Shown piece after piece: positions 16,507 to 26,259 of a stretch of 64,000 bases of DNA (the stretch's first letter is position 1; each line of letters starts with the position of its first letter). The stretch is from Massilia sp. erpn (lineage in GTDB: Bacteria; Pseudomonadota; Gammaproteobacteria; Burkholderiales; Burkholderiaceae_D). Below the pieces are notes generated by a model that was not told the origin of the DNA, did no database searches, and saw nothing but the letters and a program-made list of their open reading frames with translations. The stretch is from the NCBI RefSeq assembly GCF_024400215.1, contig NZ_CP053748.1, positions 6,076,001 through 6,140,000 of the forward strand. The letters run 5' to 3'. Position numbers and translations under genes: made by a program.

Positions 16507-17754
16507 ATGGACTTAGCCATCCCCTCTTCCACCCTGCAACGCCGCAAGCGCCTGCTGCTGCTGGGCGGCGGCGCCGCGCTGGCGCTGGCCTGCGCCGCCG
16601 TCTGGGCCATCAACCGCGCCGTCGCGCCCAGCGTGCCGGCGGCCGAGCTGCTCATCGCCGAAATCAAGCGCGGCAGCATCGCCGATACCATCAACGCTTC
16701 CGGCCTGGTGATTCCGGTGCATGAGGAACTGCTGCCCAGCCCAGTGCAGAGCCGGGTCGCCAAAGTCCATGCGCGCCCTGGCCAGCAGGTGAAAACGGGG
16801 GAGCTGCTGCTGGAACTGGACAGCCGCCTGGTCAAGCTGGAAGCCGAGCGCCTGAAGGAGCAGCTGGCGCAGCAGGAAAACCGCGTGCTGGCTCTGAGCC
16901 TGGAATTGGAACAGAAGCGCAAGCAGCTCAACAGTGCCATCGAACTGCTGGAACTCGACCTGCAAAGTGCGCGCGCCAAGCTGCAGCGCTCGCAGATGCT
17001 GCGCAAGGCCGGCGGCATCTCGGCCGAGGACATGCTGACCGCCGAACTGAATGTGCAGCGCATCGAAATCCAGCTGCGCCAGCACCGCGAACAGATCGAG
17101 GACAGCAAACGCAGCACGCGCAGCAGCATCGAGGGCGCCCAGCTGCAAAAGAATATCCTCGGCAAGCAGCTGGCGCAGCAGGAACAGCTGCTTGCCCAGA
17201 CCCAGGTGCGCGCGCCCTTCGACGGCATGCTGACCTGGCTGGCGCAGGAGGAAGGCGCGGCGGTCGGCGTCGGCCAGCTGGTGGCCAAGGTCTCCGAGCT
17301 GCACAACTACCGGGTTGAAGCCTCGCTGTCCGACTACCACGCGCGCAGCGTGGAAGCGGGCCAGAAGGTACAGGTCGAGCAAGGCAGCCTGCTGCTCACC
17401 GGCCAGGTGCACACCATTCTGCCGGAAATCCAGAACGGCACCGTCAAGCTGCTGGTCACGCTCGACCAGCCCCATCACAGCCTGCTGCGCAACAAGCTGC
17501 GGGTCGACGTCAACATCGTCGCCAGCCGGCGCGACGGCGTGCTGGTGGCGCAGCGCGGGCCGGCCATCAACGGCAGGGGGCGCCAGGCCGTCTTCGTCAT
17601 CCGCGACGGCGTGGCGCGCAAGACCGAACTCGATATCGGCGCCAGCGATGGCAAGGCGGTGGAAATCAGCGGCGGCGCGCAGGCGGGCGAACGCCTGATC
17701 GTCTCCGACACCAGCCGCTACAAGGAATACGCAAGCTTCCGTGTCACTTACTAA
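16507..17754 (+). CDS. Membrane fusion (adaptor) protein of a MacAB-like efflux system
   Basis: A 415-residue HlyD/MacA-type adaptor. One N-terminal membrane segment (LLLLGGGAALALACAAVWAI) is followed by a split lipoyl domain (VAKVHARPGQQVKTGELLLELDSRL ... TQVRAPFDGMLTWLAQEEGAAVGVGQLVAKV), a long alpha-helical hairpin of about 125 residues rich in Leu/Gln/Glu, and beta-barrel plus membrane-proximal domains. It should bridge the inner-membrane ABC permeases to an outer-membrane channel, which is not encoded nearby. First gene of an operon that runs through ATPase, two permeases, response regulator and kinase, 15 bases before the ATPase gene. Confidence 0.9.
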   Translation: MDLAIPSSTLQRRKRLLLLGGGAALALACAAVWAINRAVAPSVPAAELLIAEIKRGSIADTINASGLVIPVHEELLPSPVQSRVAKVHARPGQQVKTGELLLELDSRLVKLEAERLKEQLAQQENRVLALSLELEQKRKQLNSAIELLELDLQSARAKLQRSQMLRKAGGISAEDMLTAELNVQRIEIQLRQHREQIEDSKRSTRSSIEGAQLQKNILGKQLAQQEQLLAQTQVRAPFDGMLTWLAQEEGAAVGVGQLVAKVSELHNYRVEASLSDYHARSVEAGQKVQVEQGSLLLTGQVHTILPEIQNGTVKLLVTLDQPHHSLLRNKLRVDVNIVASRRDGVLVAQRGPAINGRGRQAVFVIRDGVARKTELDIGASDGKAVEISGGAQAGERLIVSDTSRYKEYASFRVTY

Positions 17755-17769
17755 ATCAAGGACAACGCA

Positions 17770-18432
<663 letters not shown>

Positions 18433-18441
18433 GGGGATGCC

Positions 18442-19680
18442 ATGCTGAGAAATTATCTGCTCACGGCTTACAAGGTTTTTATGCGGCGCAAGCTGTTCAC
18501 CGCCATCAATCTGCTGTGCATCGTGCTGACCCTGGTGGTGCTGCTGGTCGTCACCGCCCTGGCGCAGGAGGCCCTCTACCCGCGCGGCGTGGAAGGCAAG
18601 AGCGAGCGCATGCTGCAAGTGATCGAGCTGCGCGGCAGCGACGCCAAGGAAGAGCGCATCCGCACTTCGCCGCCCGGTTTTAAGCTGATCGAGAAATACC
18701 TGAAGAACGTGCCCGGCGTGGAAGCGGTGGCGGCGGTCACGATGCCGGAACGCGTGTCGGTGTACCAGGACACGCAGCGCAGCGAACTGATGCTGCGCCA
18801 TGCCGACGCCGATTACTGGCGCATCATGAACTTCCGCCTGCTGGCCGGCCGCCTGTTTACGGCCGACGATGTGGCCCAGGGCCGCTTCGTCGCCGTCATC
18901 AACCAGTCCACCGCGCGCAAGCTGTTTGGCGAGAATGCGCCGCTGGGGCGCAAATTCAGCAGCGCGGGCCAGAGTTTCGCGGTGATCGGCGTAGTGGAGG
19001 ATGCCATGCATCTGAACGCCCTGTCCGATATCTGGGTACCGGTCACGACCTACCCCTCCACCCAGTACCGCGAGCAAATGTGGGGCAATTTCTCGGCCCT
19101 GATCCTAGCGCGCAGCAGCGACGATCTGCCGCGCCTGCGCAAGGAGGTGAAACAGATTGCCAGCGAAGTGAGCTTCGACGATCCGCGCGAATGGGCCAAG
19201 GCGCAGATGTGGGCCGACAGCAAGCCCGATCTGTACGCCCGCACGCTCTTGCAGCGCGAGGGCGACGATGGCGGCGGCAACCTCCTGCTGGCGGGCCTGG
19301 GCGGACTGATGCTGCTGTTCATGCTGCTGCCCGCTTTGAATCTAGTCAATCTGAATATGGGCCGGATGCAGGAGCGCAGCGCCGAGATCGGCGTGCGCAA
19401 GGCCTTCGGCGCCAGCAGCGCCCAGTTGGTGGCCCAGCTGGTGCTGGAAAATATTCTGCTCTGCCTGGCCGGCGGTGTGCTGGCGCTGGGCGGCGCCGCC
19501 CTCGCGCTGCACTGGCTGGAACTGTCGGGACTGATTCCCTATCTGCGCGTCGGCATCAACCTGGCCGTGTTCGGCTGGGGCTTGCTGATCACCGTAATCT
19601 TCGGCGTGTTGTCCGGCGTGCTGCCGGCCTGGAAAATGTCGCGCCTCGACCCTGTTCACGCTTTGAAGGGAGCGATCTGA
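18442..19680 (+). CDS. MacB/FtsX-type ABC permease 1
   Basis: A 412-residue inner-membrane protein: one N-terminal helix ([24 protein letters not shown]), a periplasmic MacB core domain of about 230 residues (for example [33 protein letters not shown]), and three C-terminal helices with the [35 protein letters not shown] motif typical of FtsX permeases. It is half the usual MacB because the ATPase is a separate protein. Its TGA overlaps the ATG of permease 2. The pair probably forms a heterodimer. Confidence 0.92.
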   Translation: MLRNYLLTAYKVFMRRKLFTAINLLCIVLTLVVLLVVTALAQEALYPRGVEGKSERMLQVIELRGSDAKEERIRTSPPGFKLIEKYLKNVPGVEAVAAVTMPERVSVYQDTQRSELMLRHADADYWRIMNFRLLAGRLFTADDVAQGRFVAVINQSTARKLFGENAPLGRKFSSAGQSFAVIGVVEDAMHLNALSDIWVPVTTYPSTQYREQMWGNFSALILARSSDDLPRLRKEVKQIASEVSFDDPREWAKAQMWADSKPDLYARTLLQREGDDGGGNLLLAGLGGLMLLFMLLPALNLVNLNMGRMQERSAEIGVRKAFGASSAQLVAQLVLENILLCLAGGVLALGGAALALHWLELSGLIPYLRVGINLAVFGWGLLITVIFGVLSGVLPAWKMSRLDPVHALKGAI

Positions 19681-20882
19681 TGCTGCGCCATCTGCTCAAA
19701 CTGATCTGGAAACGCAAGAACCGTCATCTGATGCTGAGCGCCGAGATTCTGCTGGCCTTCCTCATCGTCTTCGCCATCGCCGCCTTTGCCGTGCGCAGCT
19801 ATCAGCTCTACCATCTGCCGCTGGGGATCGACTACCGTCCGCTGTGGTCGGTGACGCTGCGCCCGGCCGCCGATGCGCCGATCGATCCGGCCAGCGGCAT
19901 TTACACGCAATTGCGCAGCAGCCTGCAAAGCCTGCCCGAAGTGGAGCAACTGGCTTTCCTCTCCTTCTCGCCCTACCGCACGGCCACCATGAGCACCACC
20001 GTGGCCCTGCCCGATGGCAGCCGTGCGCAGAACTGCCATCTCCAGCTCATCAGCGACGACCTGGCCGCACTGGCCGGAGTGAAACTGGTGGAGGGCCGCG
20101 GCTTTTCGGCGGCCGACGACGGCGCCGCCATCACGCCGGTACTCATCAACCGGCGCATGGCGCAGAACCTGTTCCCGGGGCGTTCGGCCCTGGGCCAGCT
20201 GTATGTCGAAGCCAATCCGAACAAGGCCGAGGAAAAATCGTTCCGCGTGGTGGGCGTGGTCGAGGAATTCCGCAGCCATGGCGAGTTCATGGCGCCGGTC
20301 AATTATGTGCTGAAGCGTTTCTCGCCCCTGAGCGACCAGTCCGGCCCGGAAACCGTGCTGCTCAAAGTGCGTCCCGGCACCGACCGCGCCTTCGAAGCGC
20401 GCCTGGAGCGCCGCTTGAAACTGCTGCGCAGCGACTGGCACTATGAAATCAAACCGCTCAGCGAAATGCGCGAGGACCGCCTGCGCAGTGCCCTGATTCC
20501 GCTCGCCATCCTGAGCGTGATCGCGGCCTTCCTTCTGGCCATGGTGGCCTTCGGCCTGTTCGGCGTGCTATGGCAGAACACCAGCCAGCGCATCCCCGAA
20601 ATCGGCCTGCGCCGCGCCCTGGGCGCCAGCGCGGCCGATATCTACCGCCAGATCATGGCCGAGCAGTTGCTGCTCAGTTCCATCGCCATGCTGGCCGGCC
20701 TGGCCCTGCTGGTGCAGCTGCCGCTCACCGGCGCGCTGGGCGAAAGCCTGAACTGGCAGGTATTCCTGGCGGCGGCGGGGCTATCGATGCTGCTTATCTA
20801 TCTGCTATCCTTGCTGTGCTCGCTCTACCCGGGCTGGCGCGCCAGCCGCCTGCACCCGGCGGCGGCCCTGCATTACGAATGA
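19680..20882 (+). CDS. MacB/FtsX-type ABC permease 2
   Basis: A 400-residue partner permease. Start at 19680 overlaps the upstream stop (TGATG), with GAAGGGAG before it. Topology is the same: N-terminal helix, periplasmic core with GVKLVEGRGFSAADDGAAITPVLINRRMAQNLFPG, and three C-terminal helices with GVLWQNTSQRIPEIGLRRALGASAADIYRQIMAEQLLL. Two different permeases sharing one ATPase suggest an asymmetric transporter. The regulator gene starts 24 bases downstream, so the pump and its control genes share a transcript. Confidence 0.92.
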   Translation: MLRHLLKLIWKRKNRHLMLSAEILLAFLIVFAIAAFAVRSYQLYHLPLGIDYRPLWSVTLRPAADAPIDPASGIYTQLRSSLQSLPEVEQLAFLSFSPYRTATMSTTVALPDGSRAQNCHLQLISDDLAALAGVKLVEGRGFSAADDGAAITPVLINRRMAQNLFPGRSALGQLYVEANPNKAEEKSFRVVGVVEEFRSHGEFMAPVNYVLKRFSPLSDQSGPETVLLKVRPGTDRAFEARLERRLKLLRSDWHYEIKPLSEMREDRLRSALIPLAILSVIAAFLLAMVAFGLFGVLWQNTSQRIPEIGLRRALGASAADIYRQIMAEQLLLSSIAMLAGLALLVQLPLTGALGESLNWQVFLAAAGLSMLLIYLLSLLCSLYPGWRASRLHPAAALHYE

Positions 20883-20906
20883 ACGACCAAGGATACAAGA
20901 AGATCG

Positions 20907-22301
20907 ATGGATTCTCCGCGCAAGCCCCGCATTCTGATTATCGATGACGACAGCGCCGTACTGGTGTCGCTGCAACTGCTGCTGAAGCAGGCCGGCTTCG
21001 CGCCGCAGGGCTGCGACGATCCGGTCCAGGCGCTGGACCTGCTGGCGCGCGAAGCCTTCGACCTGGTGCTGCAGGATATGAACTTCTCGCTGCAGACCAG
21101 CGGCGCCGAAGGCCTGGAGCTGCTGGCGCGCATCCGCCAGGACTGGCCCGGCCTGCCGGTGCTGCTGATGACGGCCTGGGGCTCGATCGCGCTGGCGGTC
21201 AAGGGCATGCAGGCCGGCGCCGCCAACTTCTTCACCAAGCCCTGGGACAATACCCAGCTGGCGGAACTGGTGCGCTCGACGCTGGCGCTGGCCGCGCCGG
21301 CGGCGCAAGCCTGTCCCACGCGCCAGGAGCTCGACGCCAAATACGATTTCCGCGCCATCGTCGGCGAGCATCCCAGGCTGCTGCGCGTGCTGGCCACCAT
21401 CGCCCAGGTGGCGGCCACGCGCGCGCCGGTGCTGATCCTGGGCGAGAGCGGCTGCGGCAAGGAACTGGTGGCCGACGCGCTCCACCGCAACAGCCCGCGC
21501 GCCGCGCTGGCGCCGGTCAAGATCAATATGGGGGCCATCACCTCCAGCCTGTTCGAGAGCGAGATGTTCGGCCACGTGAAAGGCGCCTTCACCGATGCGC
21601 GCAGCGAGCGCAAAGGCCATATCGCCGCCGCCTACGGCAGCACCCTCTTCCTCGACGAGATCGGCGAATTGAACCGCGCCGACCAGGTCAAGCTGCTGCG
21701 CGTGCTGCAGGACCAGCACTATCTGCCGGTCGGCGCCAGCCGCAGCGAGCAGGCCGACGTGCGCGTGGTGTCGGCCACCAACCGCGAACTGGCCGAGCTG
21801 GTCGCAACAGGCGAGTTCCGCGAAGACCTGTATTACCGCCTGAACCTGATCACCATCCGCCTGCCGCCGCTGCGCGAGCGGCGCAGCGATATTCCGCTGC
21901 TGGTGCGCCATATCACGGCCGAACTGGCGGCCAGCTACGGCCTGCCCGACGCGCAGTTGACGCCCGCCGCGCTGGACTGGCTGGCGGCCCAGCCCTGGCC
22001 CGGCAATATCCGCCAGTTACGCCAGACGCTGGAGCGCACCATGCTGCTGGCGGGCCGGCCGCAACTCACGCAAGCCGACTTCATCGCCGCCAGCCAGCAC
22101 GACGAGGCGGCCGGCGCGCGCGGTCTCGGCACCGACGGCATGACCCTGGAACAGGTCGAGCGGCAAATGATCGCCAAGGCGCTCGACCAACATCAGGGCA
22201 ATATCTCACGCGTGGCCAAGGCGCTCGGCCTGAGCCGCACCGCCCTCTACCGCCGCCTGGAACGCCATGGGCTGGGCGCGGCGGCCCAGGAAGACGCATG
22301 A
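20907..22301 (+). CDS. NtrC-family response regulator with altered GAFTGA loop
   Basis: A 464-residue regulator: receiver domain (phosphate acceptor D57 in LQDMNF, switch lysine in FTKPWDN), AAA+ sigma54-activator domain (Walker A GESGCGKE, Walker B STLFLDEIGEL, arginine fingers in REDLYYRLN), and a C-terminal Fis-type helix-turn-helix (GNISRVAKALGLSRTALYRRLERHGL). The sigma54-contacting loop reads GAFTDA (226-231) rather than GAFTGA. The partner kinase starts in the last four bases. It probably controls the adjacent efflux operon through sigma54 or, if the loop change disables sigma54 contact, by another mode. Confidence 0.93.
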   Translation: MDSPRKPRILIIDDDSAVLVSLQLLLKQAGFAPQGCDDPVQALDLLAREAFDLVLQDMNFSLQTSGAEGLELLARIRQDWPGLPVLLMTAWGSIALAVKGMQAGAANFFTKPWDNTQLAELVRSTLALAAPAAQACPTRQELDAKYDFRAIVGEHPRLLRVLATIAQVAATRAPVLILGESGCGKELVADALHRNSPRAALAPVKINMGAITSSLFESEMFGHVKGAFTDARSERKGHIAAAYGSTLFLDEIGELNRADQVKLLRVLQDQHYLPVGASRSEQADVRVVSATNRELAELVATGEFREDLYYRLNLITIRLPPLRERRSDIPLLVRHITAELAASYGLPDAQLTPAALDWLAAQPWPGNIRQLRQTLERTMLLAGRPQLTQADFIAASQHDEAAGARGLGTDGMTLEQVERQMIAKALDQHQGNISRVAKALGLSRTALYRRLERHGLGAAAQEDA

Positions 22302-23707
22302 GCCTGCTCGGCACACTGGCCAGCCTGAGCCGGCGCTTCACCCTGTATCTGATCGTCCTGCATGCGCTGCTGTTCGGCCTGGCGCTGTTTCTGCTGCGCG
22401 AACGACCCCTGCTCTTTCTCGGCGCGGAGGCGCTGATTCTGACCAGCCTGGTACTCGGCATGGGCCTGAGCCGGCGCGCGCTGGAACCGCTGGGCTATAC
22501 GGCGCGCTTCCGCGACCTGCTGCAGGAGCAGAATTACGCGGCGCGCCTGCTGCCCGGCGGCGGCAGCGAACTCAATGAGCTGGCGACGCTGTTCAACAGC
22601 CTGCTCGGCGCCCTGCATCAGGAACGGCTCAAGCTGGGCGAGCAGCAAGGCTTTCTCGACCGCCTGCTGGAGGCGACGCCAAGCGCCGTCATCGTGCTCG
22701 ATTTCGACGGCAGGATCAGCCTGATGAATGCCTGCGCCCAGACCCTGCTGGCGCTGGACAACGCGCCCGGCAAGCCGCTGCGTGCCTGGCTGACGGGCAC
22801 GGCGCGCTGCCTGGGCGAAGCGGGCAGCGCGGCGCAGGCGCGCAGCCTGGCCCTGCTGGCCGCACTCGATGCGCTGCCGGCCGGCGAGAGCCGCCTGTTC
22901 AGCGATCCGGACGGGCGGCGCTACCGCGGCCAGCGCGGCCAGTTCTTCGACCGCGGCTTCGCCCGCCATTTCCTGCTGGTCGACGAGCTGACCGAAGAGC
23001 TGGAAAACTCGGAGCGCGCCACCTACGAAAAGCTGGTGCGCGTGCTGGGCCATGAAGTCAACAATACCGTCGCCGCCACCGGTTCGGTGCTCGATTCTCT
23101 GCTCTACTACCGCAGCCAGCTGGCCGAGCGCGACGGCGAGGACTTTGGCACCGCGATCAGCGCCGTGAAACGGCGCAATGCACGCCTGGGCGAATTCATC
23201 GAGCGCTTCACCCGCATCGTCAAGATGCCGGCGCCGGAGCTGCGCCCCGCCTCGCTGCAGGCGATCGCCGAGGACATCCTGTGGCTGTACCGCGAACCCT
23301 GCCGCAACCGCGGCATCGCACTGGGCTGGGAGGTGTGCGAGGAGATCGCCGCGCTGCCGCTCGACAGCCAGCTGCTGGAACAGGCGCTGCTGAACATCGT
23401 CAAGAATGCGATGGAGGCGGTGGAAGCAACCATGCGCGAGACTGGCCAGGCCAGCGGCTATGTGCGCCTGGCGCTGCGGCGCGAAGGCGGCGGCGCCCGC
23501 CTCAGCATCGCGGATTCGGGCGGCCGCCTGGGCCTGGTGCCGCCGGGCCAGCTGTTCGCGCCCTTCTTCAGCACCAAGAAGGATGGCCAGGGCATCGGCC
23601 TGCTCTTCGTGCGTGAAGTGCTGACCCGGCACGGCTTTCCCTACCGCCTGGCGGCCGATGCCAACGGCGCCACCCGCTTCGATATCTGGCTGCCGGCCGC
23701 CGCCTGA
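22298..23707 (+). CDS. Membrane sensor histidine kinase of the efflux operon
   Basis: A 469-residue kinase: two N-terminal membrane segments (FTLYLIVLHALLFGLALFLL and LFLGAEALILTSLVLGMGL) with almost no periplasmic loop, a HAMP-like linker, a PAS domain (LLEATPSAVIVLDFDGRISLMNACAQTLLAL), an H-box with phospho-acceptor H252 in GHEVNNTV, and a HATPase domain (N-box NIVKNAMEAV, G-boxes IADSGG and GQGIGLLFVREVLTRHG). It should phosphorylate the NtrC-type regulator whose gene overlaps it by 4 bases. With hardly any exterior domain, it more likely senses membrane or cytoplasmic state, such as the transported lipophilic compound. Confidence 0.93.
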   Translation: MSLLGTLASLSRRFTLYLIVLHALLFGLALFLLRERPLLFLGAEALILTSLVLGMGLSRRALEPLGYTARFRDLLQEQNYAARLLPGGGSELNELATLFNSLLGALHQERLKLGEQQGFLDRLLEATPSAVIVLDFDGRISLMNACAQTLLALDNAPGKPLRAWLTGTARCLGEAGSAAQARSLALLAALDALPAGESRLFSDPDGRRYRGQRGQFFDRGFARHFLLVDELTEELENSERATYEKLVRVLGHEVNNTVAATGSVLDSLLYYRSQLAERDGEDFGTAISAVKRRNARLGEFIERFTRIVKMPAPELRPASLQAIAEDILWLYREPCRNRGIALGWEVCEEIAALPLDSQLLEQALLNIVKNAMEAVEATMRETGQASGYVRLALRREGGGARLSIADSGGRLGLVPPGQLFAPFFSTKKDGQGIGLLFVREVLTRHGFPYRLAADANGATRFDIWLPAAA

Positions 23708-23790
23708 GCCGCCGCGCGGCGCTTGGCCGCGCCACCCTTTTACGGATTCGGCTAGCATGCCTGCGACGCCTCGATCTGGAAGGATGCGCA

Positions 23791-24555
23791 ATGGAACAGA
23801 AGTGGCCGCAACAACTGTGGGTGGTCCGGCATGGCCAGAGCGCCGGCAATGTGGCGCGCGACGCCGCCGAAGCCGCCGCAGGCTTGCTGATCGATATCGC
23901 TGAACGCGATATGGATGTGCCGCTGTCCGCCCTGGGCCAGCAGCAGGCGCAGGCGCTGGGCCTGTGGTTCGGCGCCCTGCCCGAGCATGAGCAGCCCACG
24001 GTGCTGCTGTTCTCGCCCTATCTGCGGGCGCGCGCCACGGCCGAGGCCATCCTCGAGCATTTGCCGCGCGCCGAGCTGCTGGCCGTGAATGCCGACGAGC
24101 GCCTGCGCGAAAAGGAGTTCGGCATCCTCGACCGGCTGACCCCGCTTGGCATCGCCGAGAAATATCCCGAGCTGCACGAGCAGCGCCGCCATGTGGGCAA
24201 ATTCTATTTCCGTCCGCCCGGCGGCGAAAGCTGGTGCGATGTGATCCTGCGCCTGCGCAGCGTGCTCGACACCATCACCCGCGAATACCGGCGCGAACGC
24301 GTGCTCGTCGTCGGCCACCAGGTCATCGTGATGTGCCTGCGCTATCTGCTCGAGCGCCAGGATGAAGCCGGCATTCTGGCGCTCGACCGCGCCGCCGACG
24401 TGCCGAACTGCGGCGTCACTTCCTACCGCTTCAATCCGGCCCTGGGCAAGCAGGGCAAGCTGGAGCTGGACCTGGTGAACTTCCTGGCGCCGCTGGAAGC
24501 GCGCGGCACGCCCGTCACCGCCACGCCGGACGTGCCAGCCGCGCCCAAGTCCTGA
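23791..24555 (+). CDS. Histidine phosphatase family protein
   Basis: A 254-residue protein of the phosphoglycerate-mutase-like superfamily. The catalytic LWVVRHGQSAGN motif is near the start, a second arginine is in FSPYLRARATAE, the acid is in REKEFGILD, and the second histidine is in VLVVGHQVIVMCLRYLL. The active site is therefore complete. Substrates in this family range from phosphosugars to proteins and nucleotides; none can be named here. It stands alone and runs into a terminator shared with fadL. Confidence 0.9.
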   Translation: MEQKWPQQLWVVRHGQSAGNVARDAAEAAAGLLIDIAERDMDVPLSALGQQQAQALGLWFGALPEHEQPTVLLFSPYLRARATAEAILEHLPRAELLAVNADERLREKEFGILDRLTPLGIAEKYPELHEQRRHVGKFYFRPPGGESWCDVILRLRSVLDTITREYRRERVLVVGHQVIVMCLRYLLERQDEAGILALDRAADVPNCGVTSYRFNPALGKQGKLELDLVNFLAPLEARGTPVTATPDVPAAPKS

Positions 24556-24586
24556 AGGACGCCCTCCTGAATTGCGGGCGGGGCAC

Positions 24587-24623
24587 AAAAAAACCGGCGT
24601 CTCCTTGCGGAGAACGCCGGTTT
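24587..24623. terminator. Terminator between histidine phosphatase gene and fadL
   Basis: Stem AAACCGGCGT-CTCC / GGAG-A-ACGCCGGTTT with loop TTGC, bordered by seven A residues on the left, which become a U-run on the minus-strand fadL transcript. It can also stall the plus-strand transcript. Confidence 0.85.
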
Positions 24624-24667
24624 CGCGCGTCACGCTTCAGCCTGGGCCGAAGCGCGCTGCCTGCTGC

Positions 24668-26083
24668 TTAGAACTGGTGGTTGTACGCCACGCCCAGCAG
24701 TTGCAGGTGGGTCTGGTAGGTACCTTTGGTCAGTTCGCCGTTGCCGGTGCAGTTGTGCATCAGCGGGCTGCAGGTGTTGCGATAATTGGTGTTGCCATCC
24801 TTGAAGGCCAGGTAGCTGTACGCCAGGTCGATCGACGATTTTGGCGTCAGCTTGTAGTTCAGGCCCAGGGACAGCTGGTTGCGGTCGCTGTCCGGCAGGG
24901 CGGCGTGGCGCAGCTCGTCGCTGCGCACCGGCGCCTGGTCGTGGGCGATACCGCCGCGCAGTGTCAGCTTGTCGTCGAACTTGTAGTTCGCGCCCAGCGA
25001 CACGCGCCAGGTGTTTTTCCAGTTCTGGCGGATCACTTCATCGCCTTCGCCGGTGTCGACGAACTGGATGTTCAAGTCTTTCAGACGCGAGTGGCGGGTC
25101 CAGGTCACGTCGGCCATGCCGGCCCACTTGTCGTTGAACTGGTGGAAGGCGTTGACGGACAGGGTTTCCGGCGTGCGCAGCTCAACCAGGGCTGGCGAGT
25201 TTTTCTTGCGCGACGCTGCTTGCAGCACCTTGTTGGCGACCGGATCGGCAGTCACGCTGGAGAAGTCCCAGGTCGCGCCGCCTTTCAGCTTGTGCGAGAT
25301 GGAGGAACGGTAAGCGATACCGAAGCGGGTATCCTTGTCCAGGCTGAACAGATAGCCCACGTTGAAGCCGAAGCCCCAATCCTTGCCGTTCATGGTGGCG
25401 TGGCCGTCTTGCGCAGTGCCCAGCGCGGCCGGGTTGCCGCCGCCAGCGATGATCTGCTGGATCATCGCCGCGCCGGCTGGATTACCGCGCAGCGCCATGA
25501 TCGAACCGGGCACGTCCACGCCCTGGCCCAGCTTGGCTTTCATGAACTCGGCGCTGATGCCGAAGCCGAAAGCGTGCTGCTCATTGAGCTTGAAGGAAGC
25601 CGATGGGTTCAGGGTGATCGATTCGAGCTTGATATTGGTCAGCGCGTAGCGGCCGGACCAGTTGTTGTCGTAATCGATTTTGGTGCCGTAAGGCACGAAC
25701 ATGCCCATGCCGACGGTCCATTGCTGGTTCAGCTGGTGGCTCAGGTAGAACGATGGCGCGGCCACGGCGTTCGGCGCGTAATCGCCCTGGGTTTGCTGGC
25801 CGCCGGTCGAGGTGCCGGTGAAGCGCTTGGAGCCGCTGTCGGCGAAGGTCGAGTGCGGTACGACGACGGTCAGGCCGCCGGTCGCCTGGGTGCCCTGCAG
25901 GCGGCTCAGGCCCGCGGCATTGGAGAAGATGGTGGACGCATCGGCCGCTTCCGCGCCATTGGCATCGGCCGTGCCTTGGGCGCCGACGCTCTGGGAACCG
26001 AAACGGTAGCCGGATGCGGCCGCATTCATGGAGGCAGCCGCCAGGGCAGCCGCGATGATCAGGGACAGAGTGTTCTTATTCAT
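24668..26083 (-). CDS. fadL: FadL-type outer membrane long-chain fatty acid transporter
   Basis: A 471-residue outer-membrane beta-barrel. Signal peptide MNKNTLSLIIAAALAAASMNAAA starts at 26083; the mature protein begins with SGYRFGSQSVGAQGTADANGAEAADASTIFSNAAGLSRLQG, the plugging hatch seen in FadL with the conserved N-A-A-G-L. Repeated amphipathic strands and a C-terminal aromatic residue (YNHQF) complete the barrel. It should admit long-chain fatty acids or other hydrophobic compounds. It converges with the histidine phosphatase gene and is its own transcription unit. The upstream frame to 26239 is not part of the gene. Confidence 0.93.
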   Translation of the reverse strand: MNKNTLSLIIAAALAAASMNAAASGYRFGSQSVGAQGTADANGAEAADASTIFSNAAGLSRLQGTQATGGLTVVVPHSTFADSGSKRFTGTSTGGQQTQGDYAPNAVAAPSFYLSHQLNQQWTVGMGMFVPYGTKIDYDNNWSGRYALTNIKLESITLNPSASFKLNEQHAFGFGISAEFMKAKLGQGVDVPGSIMALRGNPAGAAMIQQIIAGGGNPAALGTAQDGHATMNGKDWGFGFNVGYLFSLDKDTRFGIAYRSSISHKLKGGATWDFSSVTADPVANKVLQAASRKKNSPALVELRTPETLSVNAFHQFNDKWAGMADVTWTRHSRLKDLNIQFVDTGEGDEVIRQNWKNTWRVSLGANYKFDDKLTLRGGIAHDQAPVRSDELRHAALPDSDRNQLSLGLNYKLTPKSSIDLAYSYLAFKDGNTNYRNTCSPLMHNCTGNGELTKGTYQTHLQLLGVAYNHQF

Positions 26084-26205
26084 ATATGTATTAAGTCTCA
26101 CTATTTTCACGGGTATGTCGGATCGCCGACGGCAGGAGAGCCGCCGCGAACCGCGAGCATACACCATAAAATAAGAACGTACGTGCAAAAAAGTTAGGCA
26201 GCCAA

Positions 26206-26232
26206 AAAACAAAAGGGACCGCAGTCCCTTTT
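26206..26232 (-). terminator. Terminator of the RND efflux operon
   Basis: Perfect AAAAGGGAC / GTCCCTTTT arms around a CGCA loop; on the minus strand the RNA continues with TTTTGTTTTTT. It ends the RND operon before the fadL promoter region. Confidence 0.88.
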
Positions 26233-26259
26233 GTTGCAAACTTGCTACCCAGTAACTTC